64,000 nt of DNA from positions 5,002,079 through 5,066,078 of the forward strand of contig OY848931.1 in NCBI GenBank assembly GCA_963693285.1, written 5' to 3'. The notes beneath the pieces are model-generated. The model worked only from the letters and a program-made list of their open reading frames with translations, was not told the origin of the DNA and searched no databases. The stretch is from Xestospongia muta. Its lineage: Eukaryota > Porifera > Demospongiae > Haplosclerida > Petrosiidae. This document shows positions 1-14,868 of this stretch, in pieces; the stretch's first letter is position 1; the number at the start of each line of letters is the position of its first letter. The position numbers were made by a program, and so were the translations under genes.

Positions 1-460
1 CTACGTTCCAGAACACTTGGGAACAGTTCTACTGCGCTACGAAATCAGCTCGAGGAGGTACATAGTGAGGTAGTTGAAATCGAGGACAGACATCTTAAGG
101 AAGACAAATTCAGTCTAGATTTACTTGCAATAAAAAGAAGACATTTCACACCTTGATAAAACTACTAGTGTAACACAATGCACTACTAGATATGAAAAAC
201 AAAGTGAGTATTGAAATTGAGGATGGACATCTTAACGAAAACAAATTCAGTCTAGATTTAGTTGCAGTAAAAAGAAGACATTTCACACCCTTGATAAAAC
301 TACTAGTGTTACACAAAGCACTACTAGATATGAAAAACAAAGTGAGTATTGAAATTGAGGACGAACATCTTAAGGAAGACAAATTCAGTCTAGATTTAGT
401 TGCAGGAAAAAGGAAGACATGTCACCCTTGTTAAAACTGCTAGTGTAACACAATTAGGCC
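1..460 (+). repeat. Tandem repeat of about 138 bp with coding look (3 copies)
   Basis: Three imperfect copies of a unit of roughly 135-140 bases begin near 70, 210 and 350. Each codes, on the plus strand, for a charged peptide containing IED-x-HLKEDKFSLDL. The first copy is preceded by an open frame from base 1 (LRNQLEEVHSEVVEIED), which looks like coiled coil, so this may be the degraded 3' end of a gene or transposon lying left of the window. Stops end the frame at about 156 and 432. No family was recognised. Confidence 0.6.
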
Positions 461-2300
461 TGGGCATATTATTCCGGAATAATTTTGGGAATAACAGGAA
501 GCTGGAGACTCCTGGGACAATAGGAATAATAGGTGGGTGGGTACTGGTGTACTGGGTAGACAGTATTATTAATCATGTGAACTAACACGTGTACATTGTG
601 TAGACTAACAGAAATGGATGACAGTGGCTCCTGGATGGATTAAGATTCCATTCTAATATCTGTTTCAGACTTTGAAGATGTCGAAGTTGAGAGTATTATT
701 AATAGTAGCACAACAAATATTAGTAATTCAACTTCTAGTGCTACTTTGACAGTTATGAATGGACTTCATGCACCGAAATTGTCCAAAATTTCCAGGAAGA
801 GGAAGGTACACAGGAATCCACCTCCTTCTAAACGGAAACGACATAGCTGTTCCAGGGGTCATTGTGATCCTAAATCTGTAACTCCAGGCTAGACTGTCAA
901 GGAACATCCTAGTGAAGAGTTGACGGTCTCTAATAGCAAACTTTCCTTGCCAAGAAGAACTGAGTCTAAAAGCCAATATTGTAAGAAATTATATTAAATC
1001 AACAAAGCATGAAAATGGAAAGAAAAATTGAAGTGGAAGGAAGCTAGAGAAAAAGAAATAAGTGTGGCATTACAATTGCATAATGAGAAGGCTCATGAAG
1101 AAGATGAATCATTGCCAATTGACTAGCAAGTTTTTTGAGTTAAAGTCATCACAGCATTTCTTCAAGCTGGTGTACCAATCAATAAACTTTATTGATTGGT
1201 ACACCACAACTGTACTTCATCTAAAAGACCAAGGAAAAATGAGATACTCGATTCTTCAATACTGGGCACTGTGGTGCATGATGGCAGATGATTCAGGTGA
1301 CTTGTTCTTAATGGCAGGAGGACACATCTTGATCATAAACGTCTTTTCTACTAAGAAATTGACACACAGATGTATTATAGAATCTGAAATTGAATCTATA
1401 GTATAAGATGGAAACCAAGTCTTTACACACTGAGCAATTAGATCATCTTAGACAGTTTGTTGCTGTTTGTCAGATGAGACTGTCACTAAAGTTAATGATA
1501 GATACATAAATTTTAAAATCAGAGCAGTGGGATCTTGCTAAGCAAATAGCAAATGTACTTCATCCTTTTGAAGTTGCCAAAACATTCTTAAGCTATGAGG
1601 AAATGCATCCATTTCTGTTATACTACAAGTACTATATGGTTTAAAAGAATCATTTTGCACTGATTGAGGGTATGATCAATTGCTTGTGAGTCTCTTGACT
1701 TAATGCAAATAGCTTTGTTGTGTGTGGTGGATCCAGCTCAAGTACGATAATCAAAAGACTCATGAACAAGTCTTCTCTGAGCTTGTGCAATATATAAAAG
1801 TAACAGCAAACAAACATTGTCTAGTAATACTGGCAATGAATCAACACAATCTAAAGAACAGAACTATTTTTGACTATTTTTAGTAATTGCAGCCCTTAAG
1901 AACACTGATTCTGATTATTATAATTATGTTGTACTCACAGTGTTGTAATCTGGCCAATTAGTCTATGTTTGTTTATCCCTGTATCTCACTCTCTATAAAA
2001 GCATAAGTGCATTTGTGTCAATTTGCTAGTTGATTCATGAAGAAACTGATTGTGGCACTACAATTTTATTAGGCCAAGAAGAAGAGTAAAGTTGCAGGAC
2101 TCCAGTTGTATCAAGAGAAATAAGGTAGATTCTGTAAGTAGTAAATCAGCTTCTTAGCATACCAGCTATATCCACTCACTCCCTCAGAGATGGTATTGTC
2201 AACTTGAGAAGTTGTGTATTAAAGTAAAAAAAACATTGAAGCATTAATATATTCCTTCATTCATCTCTTAGAGAGCAATTAAGTGGTGTAGCTAGTATAA
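461..2300 (+). pseudogene. Decayed hAT-like transposon region
   Basis: No intact gene. Around 1505-1620 a frame reads WDLAKQIANVLHPFEVAKTF followed by LSYEE. Around 1705-1810, after a frameshift, come ALLCVVDP and then QVFSELVQYIKVTAN. This order (W-x-x-A-x-x-I-x-x-x-L-x-P-F, then a DPR-like block) is typical of the middle and C-terminal parts of hAT transposases (ZBED type). A Lys/Arg-rich stretch coded at 760-850 could be the N-terminal region. Stops and frameshifts interrupt every part. An open frame at 1062-1406 carries no domain I recognise. Terminal repeats were not found, so the limits are approximate. Confidence 0.5.
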
Positions 2301-2983
2301 TGTGTTATTAGTAGTAAAATTATAATGTTATTATCAAAAATGTAGTTTTACTGACTGGAGACTGTAGTTTAGCACATTGTTACATAATTCAAACCCAAGT
2401 GCTGACTGTTTTGATTGTAACATGTAAAAATTTCGAAAAAAATCTGTCGATTTTTAGCAAATTTAAGTTGCTTAGCAACATGTGTGACATCACACACACC
2501 ATAAGGTAGTGGTTCTATGTTTAACAAAAGCTCCAAGTTAAATATCACAGCCCTAGTATATATAATGTTTGATAATGTAACACACAAAGTTATTGAAAAA
2601 ATAATCATATCCGTGTTGCATGTTGTGTTGGCAAACACGTGTGCTCGTGTCAATAAAAGATGTCCATGTCGCTCCATGTGGCTAGATAACAATCTACACT
2701 CAAATGTAATAGCAATTATTTAGTAATAGAACTTGTACTTTAGAAATGTTAGAAAAACTTAGCTAAAACAACACACTGCACATTTACAGATATTTCAGTA
2801 CAGCATAGCCACCACAAAATAAACTATATCAATACCAATTACTAGATATAAATTTTGCAAATCACAAGCTTTGTAAATATTTAAAATTACAACCCAATAA
2901 ATTAAAAGAGACAACAAGGTCACACCATGTGTCTACATTACAAGGAGCTACACTAATTAAACCTGTACTACATACATATAAAT
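2301..2983. other. Intergenic, nothing recognised
   Basis: AT-rich sequence containing the downstream side of the minus-strand gene at 2984-4690. Overlapping short open frames on both strands (2369-2723) have no recognisable content. A CACGTG lies near 2636. Confidence 0.5.
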
Positions 2984-4690
2984 TTACACACAAGTAATGT
3001 ATGTCTCACTTACATCCATCCTTTGTTTGAAAACAGCAACATCCACTCCCTTGTTGTAAGGAACATGTTGACGTTCACAGCAATTAGATGAGTGGGTGGA
3101 GTTAACGGTAGCTGTTGAGTGGATACTGAAGTGACTTTGAAGACTGGAAAGAGATTGTGTTTCTGGATCTGCAAAAGCAGAGTTTGTTGAATAAATACAA
3201 GAATGTGCAGTTTCTACATCATCATGAGCAGTATCAACAGATTGAATAAATATTTTGTCTCGATCTCCATCTGAGCGAACACGTTCAACTCTATTGTGAA
3301 CTAGTGGAGATATTGAATATTTGTGACGTCGAGTTGGAGTGTTATGATAGCTGGAAAAGTTAGCATAGCGTTTCAAAGGACATACTGGATGCTTGATGAA
3401 ATGAGACAAATCTTCACTAATATGACGAGTGTGGGACACAAATGGACTTGTCTTGAAGTCACAACTATCAGAGGTAACTAGCTTGCGCTGAGAAGAGCCA
3501 CATGAACAACACGACGGACAATGACATGATACCTTTGAGTCCCCTACTGTACTAGTTAGTCCAGATAGGGATTTCCATAAGTGTAGTTTCTGAGAAGATG
3601 CATCTGTAAGTGTGTTCAAGCTAGGAGAGTTAAGTCGTCCTGGAATACTGTAACTCAATCCAGTTGATTGATGAACAGAAGATGGCAGAGTAGTGTGATG
3701 TGATGGTACTTTATGACTATTGGGTTCTGGTAAATGTGTGGTCACTCCTTCTTCTGGAACTGATGCAAAAGAGCTCTTTCGTGATGCTACTGTACTATCT
3801 ATTATACTGTTCTTGTTCTCTTCTGCTGAAAATTGAACAGCAACAAAATATCCACCTGGGCCTTCTTTCCTTACTTGGTGAGACCTTGAGTCATCAATCA
3901 ATTTATCCTCTACCAAAACTTCTTCTAAATGATCATATTCAAATGAACCTTGTCGTTGCATTGCTGGAGAGTGATCATGTGGTATTTCATGTAAAAGGTT
4001 GTTAAAAAGATCTTGACACGAACCACTCAAATGAACTAAATTTTCATGTGATTTAGCACGTGATTCGTTGGGATGATAAAACGGGGCCACTTGCACAGAG
4101 TACTCTTCCAGGGGAAAAACAACATTATCTGATGAAGATAAAATGTTAAAAGGTTTGTCAACTGAAAGGGATGAGGCGTGAGGCTCAGGATTATCAAAAA
4201 AACAAAGATCTGGTGAATGCGAAGGAGAGAAGACAGTTCTTCGTTGGGAAACACATCCCTTTAAAGAGTCAAGCTCTTTCTTAAGTGAAGCCAAATGTAA
4301 TATTGGGCTGTCCATAGGGCTTGTCCCTCTATCAACTACACTACTTACATCTCCTTCAGCTTTCTGTTCTTCCTCTTCTTCACCACTCGTGTTTGTCTCT
4401 AGTTTAGCGGGGAACAACATCTCAACAGGTAAACTGTTGCGATTTTTACCACGTGATTTTCTCCTTTTTCCTGATGGTCTTTTATCACAGCTTTGATCAA
4501 AGTTCTCTTCTCCAGACCATGCTACACTATTACCTTTGGATTTTCGAGAAAACCAGGCCACTTTAGATCGTACCTTTCCTGGTTTCAATTTTGAGTCTGA
4601 CAGTTTCTCCATTTCTGAACTTAACGACTCAGCAGGGCAAAACTGAGAAAAATCGTCCAATCCTGACTCTGTCATATCTGACCCAGACAT
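2984..4690 (-). CDS. Unrecognised Ser-rich protein with basic nuclear-type motif
   Basis: Single-exon gene, 568 aa from the ATG at 4690, which starts MSGSDMTESGLDDF in a good context (AAAC before ATG). An in-frame ATG at 4723 is less likely because the peptide it would add is basic and unlike the rest. The protein is low-complexity and Ser-rich. Visible features: a basic run (KRPSGKRRKSRGK, about residues 70-82) that could be a nuclear localisation signal; an acidic run (SGEEEEEQ, about 103); several SP/TP sites; and a Cys cluster (CHCPSCCSCG, about 400). No signal peptide or membrane segment. I recognise no family. It is divergent from the first Rap1 gene, with a CACGTG box 47 bases and three MEF2-type sites 67-127 bases before its ATG. 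Confidence 0.75.
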   Translation of the reverse strand: MSGSDMTESGLDDFSQFCPAESLSSEMEKLSDSKLKPGKVRSKVAWFSRKSKGNSVAWSGEENFDQSCDKRPSGKRRKSRGKNRNSLPVEMLFPAKLETNTSGEEEEEQKAEGDVSSVVDRGTSPMDSPILHLASLKKELDSLKGCVSQRRTVFSPSHSPDLCFFDNPEPHASSLSVDKPFNILSSSDNVVFPLEEYSVQVAPFYHPNESRAKSHENLVHLSGSCQDLFNNLLHEIPHDHSPAMQRQGSFEYDHLEEVLVEDKLIDDSRSHQVRKEGPGGYFVAVQFSAEENKNSIIDSTVASRKSSFASVPEEGVTTHLPEPNSHKVPSHHTTLPSSVHQSTGLSYSIPGRLNSPSLNTLTDASSQKLHLWKSLSGLTSTVGDSKVSCHCPSCCSCGSSQRKLVTSDSCDFKTSPFVSHTRHISEDLSHFIKHPVCPLKRYANFSSYHNTPTRRHKYSISPLVHNRVERVRSDGDRDKIFIQSVDTAHDDVETAHSCIYSTNSAFADPETQSLSSLQSHFSIHSTATVNSTHSSNCCERQHVPYNKGVDVAVFKQRMDVSETYITCV

Positions 4691-4736
4691 GTTTATGGTT
4701 ATTGTTCTCTTATTAGTGCACATCAACAGTTCAAGA

Positions 4737-4742
4737 CACGTG
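4737..4742. promoter_or_regulatory. CACGTG E-box before the Ser-rich gene
   Basis: A perfect CACGTG palindrome 47 bases upstream of the ATG at 4690. The same box recurs close to the starts of several other genes in this window. bHLH-zip factors (Myc/Max, USF, MITF/TFE) bind this site. Binding here is inferred. Confidence 0.5.
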
Positions 4743-4756
4743 GGTAAGCGAGTATT

Positions 4757-4817
4757 CTATTTTTAGTTACAACTAAATCTAAAAATAGAACGTTCAAACG
4801 TGTCTTTCTATTTTTAG
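4757..4817. promoter_or_regulatory. Cluster of three MEF2-type sites
   Basis: CTATTTTTAG at 4757-4766, CTAAAAATAG at 4779-4788 and CTATTTTTAG at 4808-4817. Each fits the MEF2 consensus YTA(W4)TAR exactly. The first two form an inverted repeat extended by TT/AA on the outside. The cluster lies between the Ser-rich gene and the first Rap1 gene. A like cluster precedes the second Rap1 gene. Confidence 0.55.
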
Positions 4818-5475
4818 ATTTTGATCGTATTCATGCTTTCATGCAAAAATCAGTACTCCACAGTCTACACTGCTCATACAAACTAAGACCATATATGATT
4901 GGTACTCATCTAAACTCTTTTATGATTATTTTATATACAAGTGAATTAGATCGGTCATGAAACTAGACATTGGTACATAGATGATCTCCTGCACGCTAAA
5001 AGAACAATCCGTATATGGGCAATAAGTACTAACAATATCTAATAGTATTACAATGTGATAACATTATCATCATATTTTGACGACACCTCATACTGCTTTC
5101 CAAAACCTCTCACGTTGAAGGAAAAGATAATTTGTGGAGTCTAATTTCATTAGTTGCGTCTATATCTCATTTTGTGGTGAGTTTATAATTGTTATGTGGA
5201 TCTTGTTGCATTAATTAAAATAAATTAAAATAAATTTAAATATGAACTGAAGTGTAATAAAAATTATAACTCCTATTATTATATTATTTCATTAAAATTG
5301 TATTCCATCTGTGTCACTTCAGATGTTAATTCCTTAGTAATAAGTCATTATTATATCAATAATGACAATGGATAAATATTGTCTATTATAATCTTTTGAT
5401 CTTTTGTTACTAATACAATATATATATGAAGAGACTGGTTACATTCTCTTTCTCTCTCTCTCTCTCTCAGTCACT

Positions 5476-6489
<1,014 letters not shown>

Positions 6490-6799
6490 AGCTCATGTAT
6501 TTCAATCTTGACCAATGGACTTTATGTTTGTTCAAACTTCATAATTGTTATCATATTTTAATGTAGATGTTTAGTTTTTATTACAAAGGTGTAGCATGTG
6601 TTATTTTGGAGCACTACAGGTCCCACCTTTGATTGCTATGGTAACAGAGTGTAATAACTTCTAAAGACTAAACTACAAACACAATCAGTAATGATCTTTG
6701 GTATGGACTTTGAATTATGTATAATGTCTACTAATTTTAATGACAAACAAATGAAACAACAAACAACCATGATGAGAATAACTTCACCTAGAACATGTT
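6490..6799. other. Intergenic after the first Rap1 gene
   Basis: AT-rich. No gene or repeat recognised. Confidence 0.4.
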
Positions 6800-6855
6800 C
6801 TATTTTTAGAACATAGTTGTGTTTGTTCTATAAATAGACTGCGTGCTATTTTTAG
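6800..6855. promoter_or_regulatory. Second cluster of three MEF2-type sites
   Basis: CTATTTTTAG at 6800-6809, CTATAAATAG at 6828-6837 and CTATTTTTAG at 6846-6855, all perfect YTA(W4)TAR matches. They lie just upstream of the presumed first exon of the second Rap1 gene (donor at 7040). The number and spacing resemble the cluster at 4757-4817, so the cluster may have been kept or copied with the gene duplication. Confidence 0.55.
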
Positions 6856-6959
6856 TGACCAATCAAATTGAATTGGCCGGACGGTCACACCCACATTAGT
6901 AATCAGTCTTTGGAAGGTGATACAAACAGGGTAGTCTCTGGTATAAAGCTATCCTCCTA

Positions 6960-8447
6960 CAGTTCTCCTTCTAGTAAAGCCACTACAAGACTTGGACCGT
7001 CTTTATTCAAGTAGAAGCTATTGATAATCACACGGACTGGTGAGTTAAAAGCGCTATTTTATTCCATAGTTTATGTGTTAAACTGAAAAATACTCTTCTG
7101 TGGAACCCCTAACTAGATACTTAACACTAGAATCTCTTATATTTTGTATCCCCACGATTATTTCATATCCTAGCATTGTTGTTAACATAAAGTTTAAGAA
7201 GGCATTAATGCCTATTACCAACTTTTGTAGTGACAGAAAAAGTAATAGTACTTGTAAGATTTGATAGTAGTAACATCTCACTATATTTACCTTAATGTGG
7301 TGTAACATCTGTGAATGTCATAAGCATGATTACCTACAACTTCCCTTTGTTCTACACACATGCACACACACACACACGCACACTGTTATTTCATTGTGAC
7401 ACATTGTAATTGTTGTATAGACCCACTAAGTTATACCAGTGATGACTGATTTGTCTATTATGTTCATATTTCTGTTCATATTTTGACCATTATTTATTCG
7501 CTGGAAAAATTTAGAACAATTCTAATTTTATTAAGTAACACTTGTATCGTCTAACATTCTTAACCTGTAACGTGTGTGGGCAGGAGATGTGGTTATTGCC
7601 TAGCAACTTCCATCATCGTTAATTACGTAGACGTGATCACTGATATAGTGTAATAACCATCCCCACTATTTCATAATAATATTTATTTGGACTACTTTAT
7701 AAACCACAAGTCGTATTTAATGGAATTGCTTGTTTAGATTGTAGTTGTTTATAAAATTATTGTGTGTATATACCAGTGTATATATGTGTATATATGTAAA
7801 GGTCGCAACCATATAGGCTTCTAATGCTATTATTTATTGTTGACTGTTGCTTTCAAACTTATTTAATAGATGATGTGTGTAATTTAATGATAGCCTTATA
7901 TAGTAGGGATTTCCTCATTGTTGCCTGGAAGATGATTATTATTGTTGTCTCTGTTTAGTTGTGCATTTAACATGTTTCTGTTTTTGTGGGTACATATATA
8001 TGTCACTGTTTGAACTGTTACCATATTTGGTAAAAAGAGGTGATTTGATGGATGGACCATCAGTGAACTGTTAACAAAGTGTAAAGAATTATTCAGCACC
8101 ATCATATTGTAGGTATCATTTTGTGTCCAGTGTTTTAATACTGCCACTGATAGCAATTGTAGACCTGTGATTATTGGCTATTTTAATGATATTACCTACC
8201 ACATTGTTATGTTACATCTGGTGTTATATTTCTCCTTGCCAACAATAGATCACACATATACATATATGTACTACTGTTTAGATTGGGTCATTGACTCTAT
8301 AATAATATTCATCTTGACATATCTATGGCTAACTTAGTTACAAAGTCTAAGAATCTGTTAATAACTTTAAAAGTTTGTCAACATGTGTATACAAGCATAA
8401 AATTACTATTCTCTCTCCCTCCCCCCCTCCCTCTCTTTCTCTCATAG
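6960..8447 (+). other. Presumed 5' non-coding exon and long first intron of second Rap1 gene
   Basis: By comparison with the first Rap1 gene (donor at 5177), the sequence around 6960-7039, ending GGACTG before GTGAGT, looks like a non-coding first exon. The intron then runs to 8447, where a C/T-rich tract ends in TAG five bases before the ATG. Short open frames inside (7078-7308 and 7896-8156, minus) have no recognisable content. (CA)n occurs near 7365. Confidence 0.45.
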
Positions 8448-8452
8448 TCACT

Positions 8453-9604
<1,152 letters not shown>

Positions 9605-10071
9605 AGAGAGAAGGAAATTTTCAGCCATCTGTTTACACGTTTTCTTTTTTCCATTATATGTGATAACTCTATTGTCTGTACTTTAGGCTTAAAGTTGATA
9701 TCTGTACATTAACTAGTACAATTATTATGTTAATTATTAATAAGTAATAATTATTATTATAGAATTATTATAGTTAGTTGTTTTATAAAATTGTACGTTG
9801 TTTGGTGTGTCTTGTAAAAACAGTTGCTATTTTGAAATATAATAAAAATCACAAATTACATTACATTACTCTGAACAAGTAGGATGACTTGCAATTCTAG
9901 GAGCTGTTATCATTAGTTTAATTCTAATTAAACCCACAACTTGCTACTTTTAATAACATTACAAGATATATCAATAACAATCATGTTTTGACCTATATTG
10001 CTACTTTTAATAACATTACAAGATATATCAATAACAATCATGTTTTGACCTATATCTTTACTCCTATGGTG
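9605..10071. other. Convergent 3' region with 57-bp tandem duplication
   Basis: Between the stops of the second Rap1 gene and NSUN5. AT-rich, with AATAAA-type signals near 9840. A 57-base unit beginning TTGCTACTTTTAATAACATT is present twice head to tail (9941-9997 and 9998-10054) with almost no differences, so it is recent. Confidence 0.7.
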
Positions 10072-12057
<1,986 letters not shown>

Positions 12058-12061
12058 TTAC

Positions 12062-12145
12062 AAGCACGTGTGAATTCACGATATAAACCTGGGGGCTGGC
12101 CTTACAAGAATTTAATATGGCAACACAGTGCTTTGGTGGTGTTTA
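12062..12145 (+). repeat. Broken second copy of the NAGK promoter and first exon
   Basis: AAGCACGTGT, GGGGCTGGCC and ATGGCAACACAG plus CTTTGGTGGTGT occur here in the same order as at 12623-12698, the functional NAGK start. Here the frame runs into a stop after about 12 codons and no splice donor follows, so it is not a usable first exon. It lies directly next to the NSUN5 start codon, so its CACGTG (12065-12070) probably serves NSUN5. Confidence 0.75.
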
Positions 12146-12626
12146 CACAATGAGATGATATATGAGTTACGTGGATAATTTCTGCTTTTATCCATCAGTG
12201 CATGGTACAGGATGATGCCAGGATCATAAAAATTCTAATATATCATAACAATGATAACAGCTGAGCTGTAATACATTCAATAAAATCGCTTTTTTGTCTC
12301 TAATTAATAAACTTCGATAATGTAATTATGGTCACACAACATTAACTATATTTGTAACAATTTTATAAACAACTTGTCAAAAGGAGAATTCTCTCGGCAA
12401 TGCAGTGAGATTCTACAGTTATCAAAAAACATGTACCACTAGCATATAGTCAGGTAAACTTGTAGTCAGACATACATATTCTTCATATGCTGCCTAATAC
12501 CTCATTTTATCACTCAAATTTCTACTGTTTACCATTAAGAAAATCACTGTAAGGAAGCATTTAGTAGTGAAACTAAATACAATTTCTTTATTACTATTTG
12601 CTATTTTGTATGTTACATTCTAAAAG

Positions 12627-12632
12627 CACGTG
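12627..12632. promoter_or_regulatory. CACGTG E-box before NAGK
   Basis: Perfect CACGTG 40 bases upstream of the NAGK start codon, inside the segment duplicated at 12062-12145. Confidence 0.5.
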
Positions 12633-12671
12633 TATACTAATGTTTATTCATATTTTGGGGCTGGCCATAAA

Positions 12672-14630
12672 ATGGCAACACAGTTCTTTGGTGGTGTCTT
12701 GGGGTAAGATAGTCCAAAATGGGGGTGTGGCTAACATTTTCACTTTCTATAGTGGTGGTAGTCATACTGAAGTGGTAATAGTTTCTGAAAATGGAGAGGT
12801 GGTTGGACAATCAGAAGGAGAAGGAACCAACCCTTGGGTAAACGTTTTTTTTAAAATTATTATTCTTTTTAAAGTATAATGGAGTTCATATTGTTACAAC
12901 CATGTACAATTTGCTTACTAAATTCTATTAATATAATGTACTGAACTAGTCTCATGTAGCCAGCTGGGAAAGAGGGTACTGGTTATATACAAGACTGACC
13001 AAATGGCATTCAATGAAAGCATGTTTGTTAATTTATTGTTTTCTTCATATAGCAAGTTACATTTGAGAAATGTGTTGAGGTTATCAAACAACTTGTTGAT
13101 GAAGCTAAGAGTAAAGCTGGAATCGACTCCTCTCAAACATTGACAGCTCTTGTAAGTAATCTTAAAAGAAAAATCTTTTCATAAAGACATTTTGAAAACG
13201 TTCCAAGTACTAGGTAGCCATTACCATATCTCTGTCCTAAGGGCTTGTCACTCAGTGGTGGAGAACAATTTGAGGCACAAGAAAGAATTAAAGCTGGTCT
13301 TGCTACATACCAACCATCCATTAGTCATCATTATTTTGTGCAAACTGATACACATGGTCCTGTAGCTGCAGCCTTCCCTTCAGGAGGTATTGTATTGATA
13401 TCCGGAACAGGATCCAATTGTGAATTGATAAATCCTAATGGTAAAGCACATCGGTGTGGAGGCTGGGGTCATATGTTAGGAGATGAAGGATCTGGTTAGT
13501 TTGTCATCATTGTACTTACGATTATGCTTTATATGTCCATAGCTTATTGGATATCTCATAGAGCTATTAAGTTAGTGTATGATATTAATGATGGTTTTAG
13601 GACACTACCAGAAGGTACAAGTATTGATGTGTTGAAAGATACTGTCTATAAGTTCTTCGATGTAAATATCAGTCTCCTGTCAATTGGAAATCATCTCTCC
13701 TTCTTCTTTCTAGATCAAAGTGAATTATGATATATTGGATTTTTTATATGAGAAGTTTTCAAAGTCAACCATTGCTAAGTTATGCAGTGTTCTTGTTAAA
13801 GGTAGTAGATATCATTATACTCATATATTATTAATATATTATGTTCTATCAATAGTTGTAGAAGATACTTCAGATCCTCTCTGTTGTCAGTTATTCTTTG
13901 ATGCTGGTCAACAACTTGGTAGACATGTGATGGCTGTACTGCCGAAAGTAGACCCAGTAAGTAATATTATAATACTGGGTCTTGAGATGACCGTATTTTA
14001 GAGTCTAATACAACAATCTGGTTGTGTTCCTGTACTTTTAGAAGGTTCTGTGTTTAAAAGTTGGGATCTCCTTCAACCGGGTTAGTTAGAAGACTCAAAG
14101 CTCAAAGACCACACAATTATTAATACCATTTAACCTTTAATTAACAGTGTTATAAATAGTCTTAATTAGAGAGATAGTAGTTGAGAAAGGACATGACAGA
14201 CTTACTTTTGTCTGGACAACCAGTACTAGATATCATAAACAAAACCCAGCAATATATGCAACATGACAACTATCAATGATAGAGTCCTTAACAACAGCAA
14301 ATCAATCAATTATAATAGAGTCATTAGCTAATGGACTGCTAGATGCCTTCATGATTGTTTCATTATTCTAGACAGAGATCTCATCAACAGCATGGCAATT
14401 ATTTTAATTACATGTGTTCAATATAATTTGTCTTTTAATCAACTTATATTGTGTGTATCTTAGGTTTTAAAGAGGCAATTAAGGCTGCCACTGTCCCTAT
14501 TACTTTATACAAGTTGCGTGAAGACTGTTCTGCTGCTTTGGGTGCAGCCATTTTAGGAGCTCGGACAGCTGGTTATCAACTTCCAATTGATTATAAAAAG
14601 AACACTGTTGTTTTCTATAGTACACAATGA
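12672..14630 (+). CDS. NAGK: N-acetyl-D-glucosamine kinase
   Basis: 340 aa in nine exons (12672-12703, 12753-12837, 13053-13151, 13242-13494, 13543-13661, 13714-13801, 13856-13956, 14002-14080, 14464-14630); human NAGK has 344. The enzyme phosphorylates GlcNAc at O6 for recycling of amino sugars and belongs to the sugar kinase/actin-fold (ROK-like) group. Visible: an N-terminal phosphate loop GGVLGGGGSHTEV (human has Glu where Leu is in GGVL), GLSLSGGE, the nucleotide-binding LISGTGSNC, the Cys/Gly-rich GGWGHMLGDEGSAYWI, LGRHVMAVLPK, and the C-terminal ALGAAILGAR. An AATAAA signal lies at 14690. The short 3' spacer leads to the ketosynthase gene. Confidence 0.95.
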
Positions 14631-14868
14631 GATAACAAAGACCTTTTTGTGTAATTGATTGATATTCATCTGTTTATTTTTCACTGAAAAATAAAGCTTT
14701 ATATTACTAAAAATAATGCATTATGCATACAGTGTTTTATCTTTTATCAACATCAGTGAACATACAAAGAACGTGCTCCAGTCATATATAAATATGACAG
14801 TATTTTAGAGTTGGTGTCCACTCAGACTGTCTCCCTGTCTCACCCATCTCTGTCAGTTCAATAACTAA

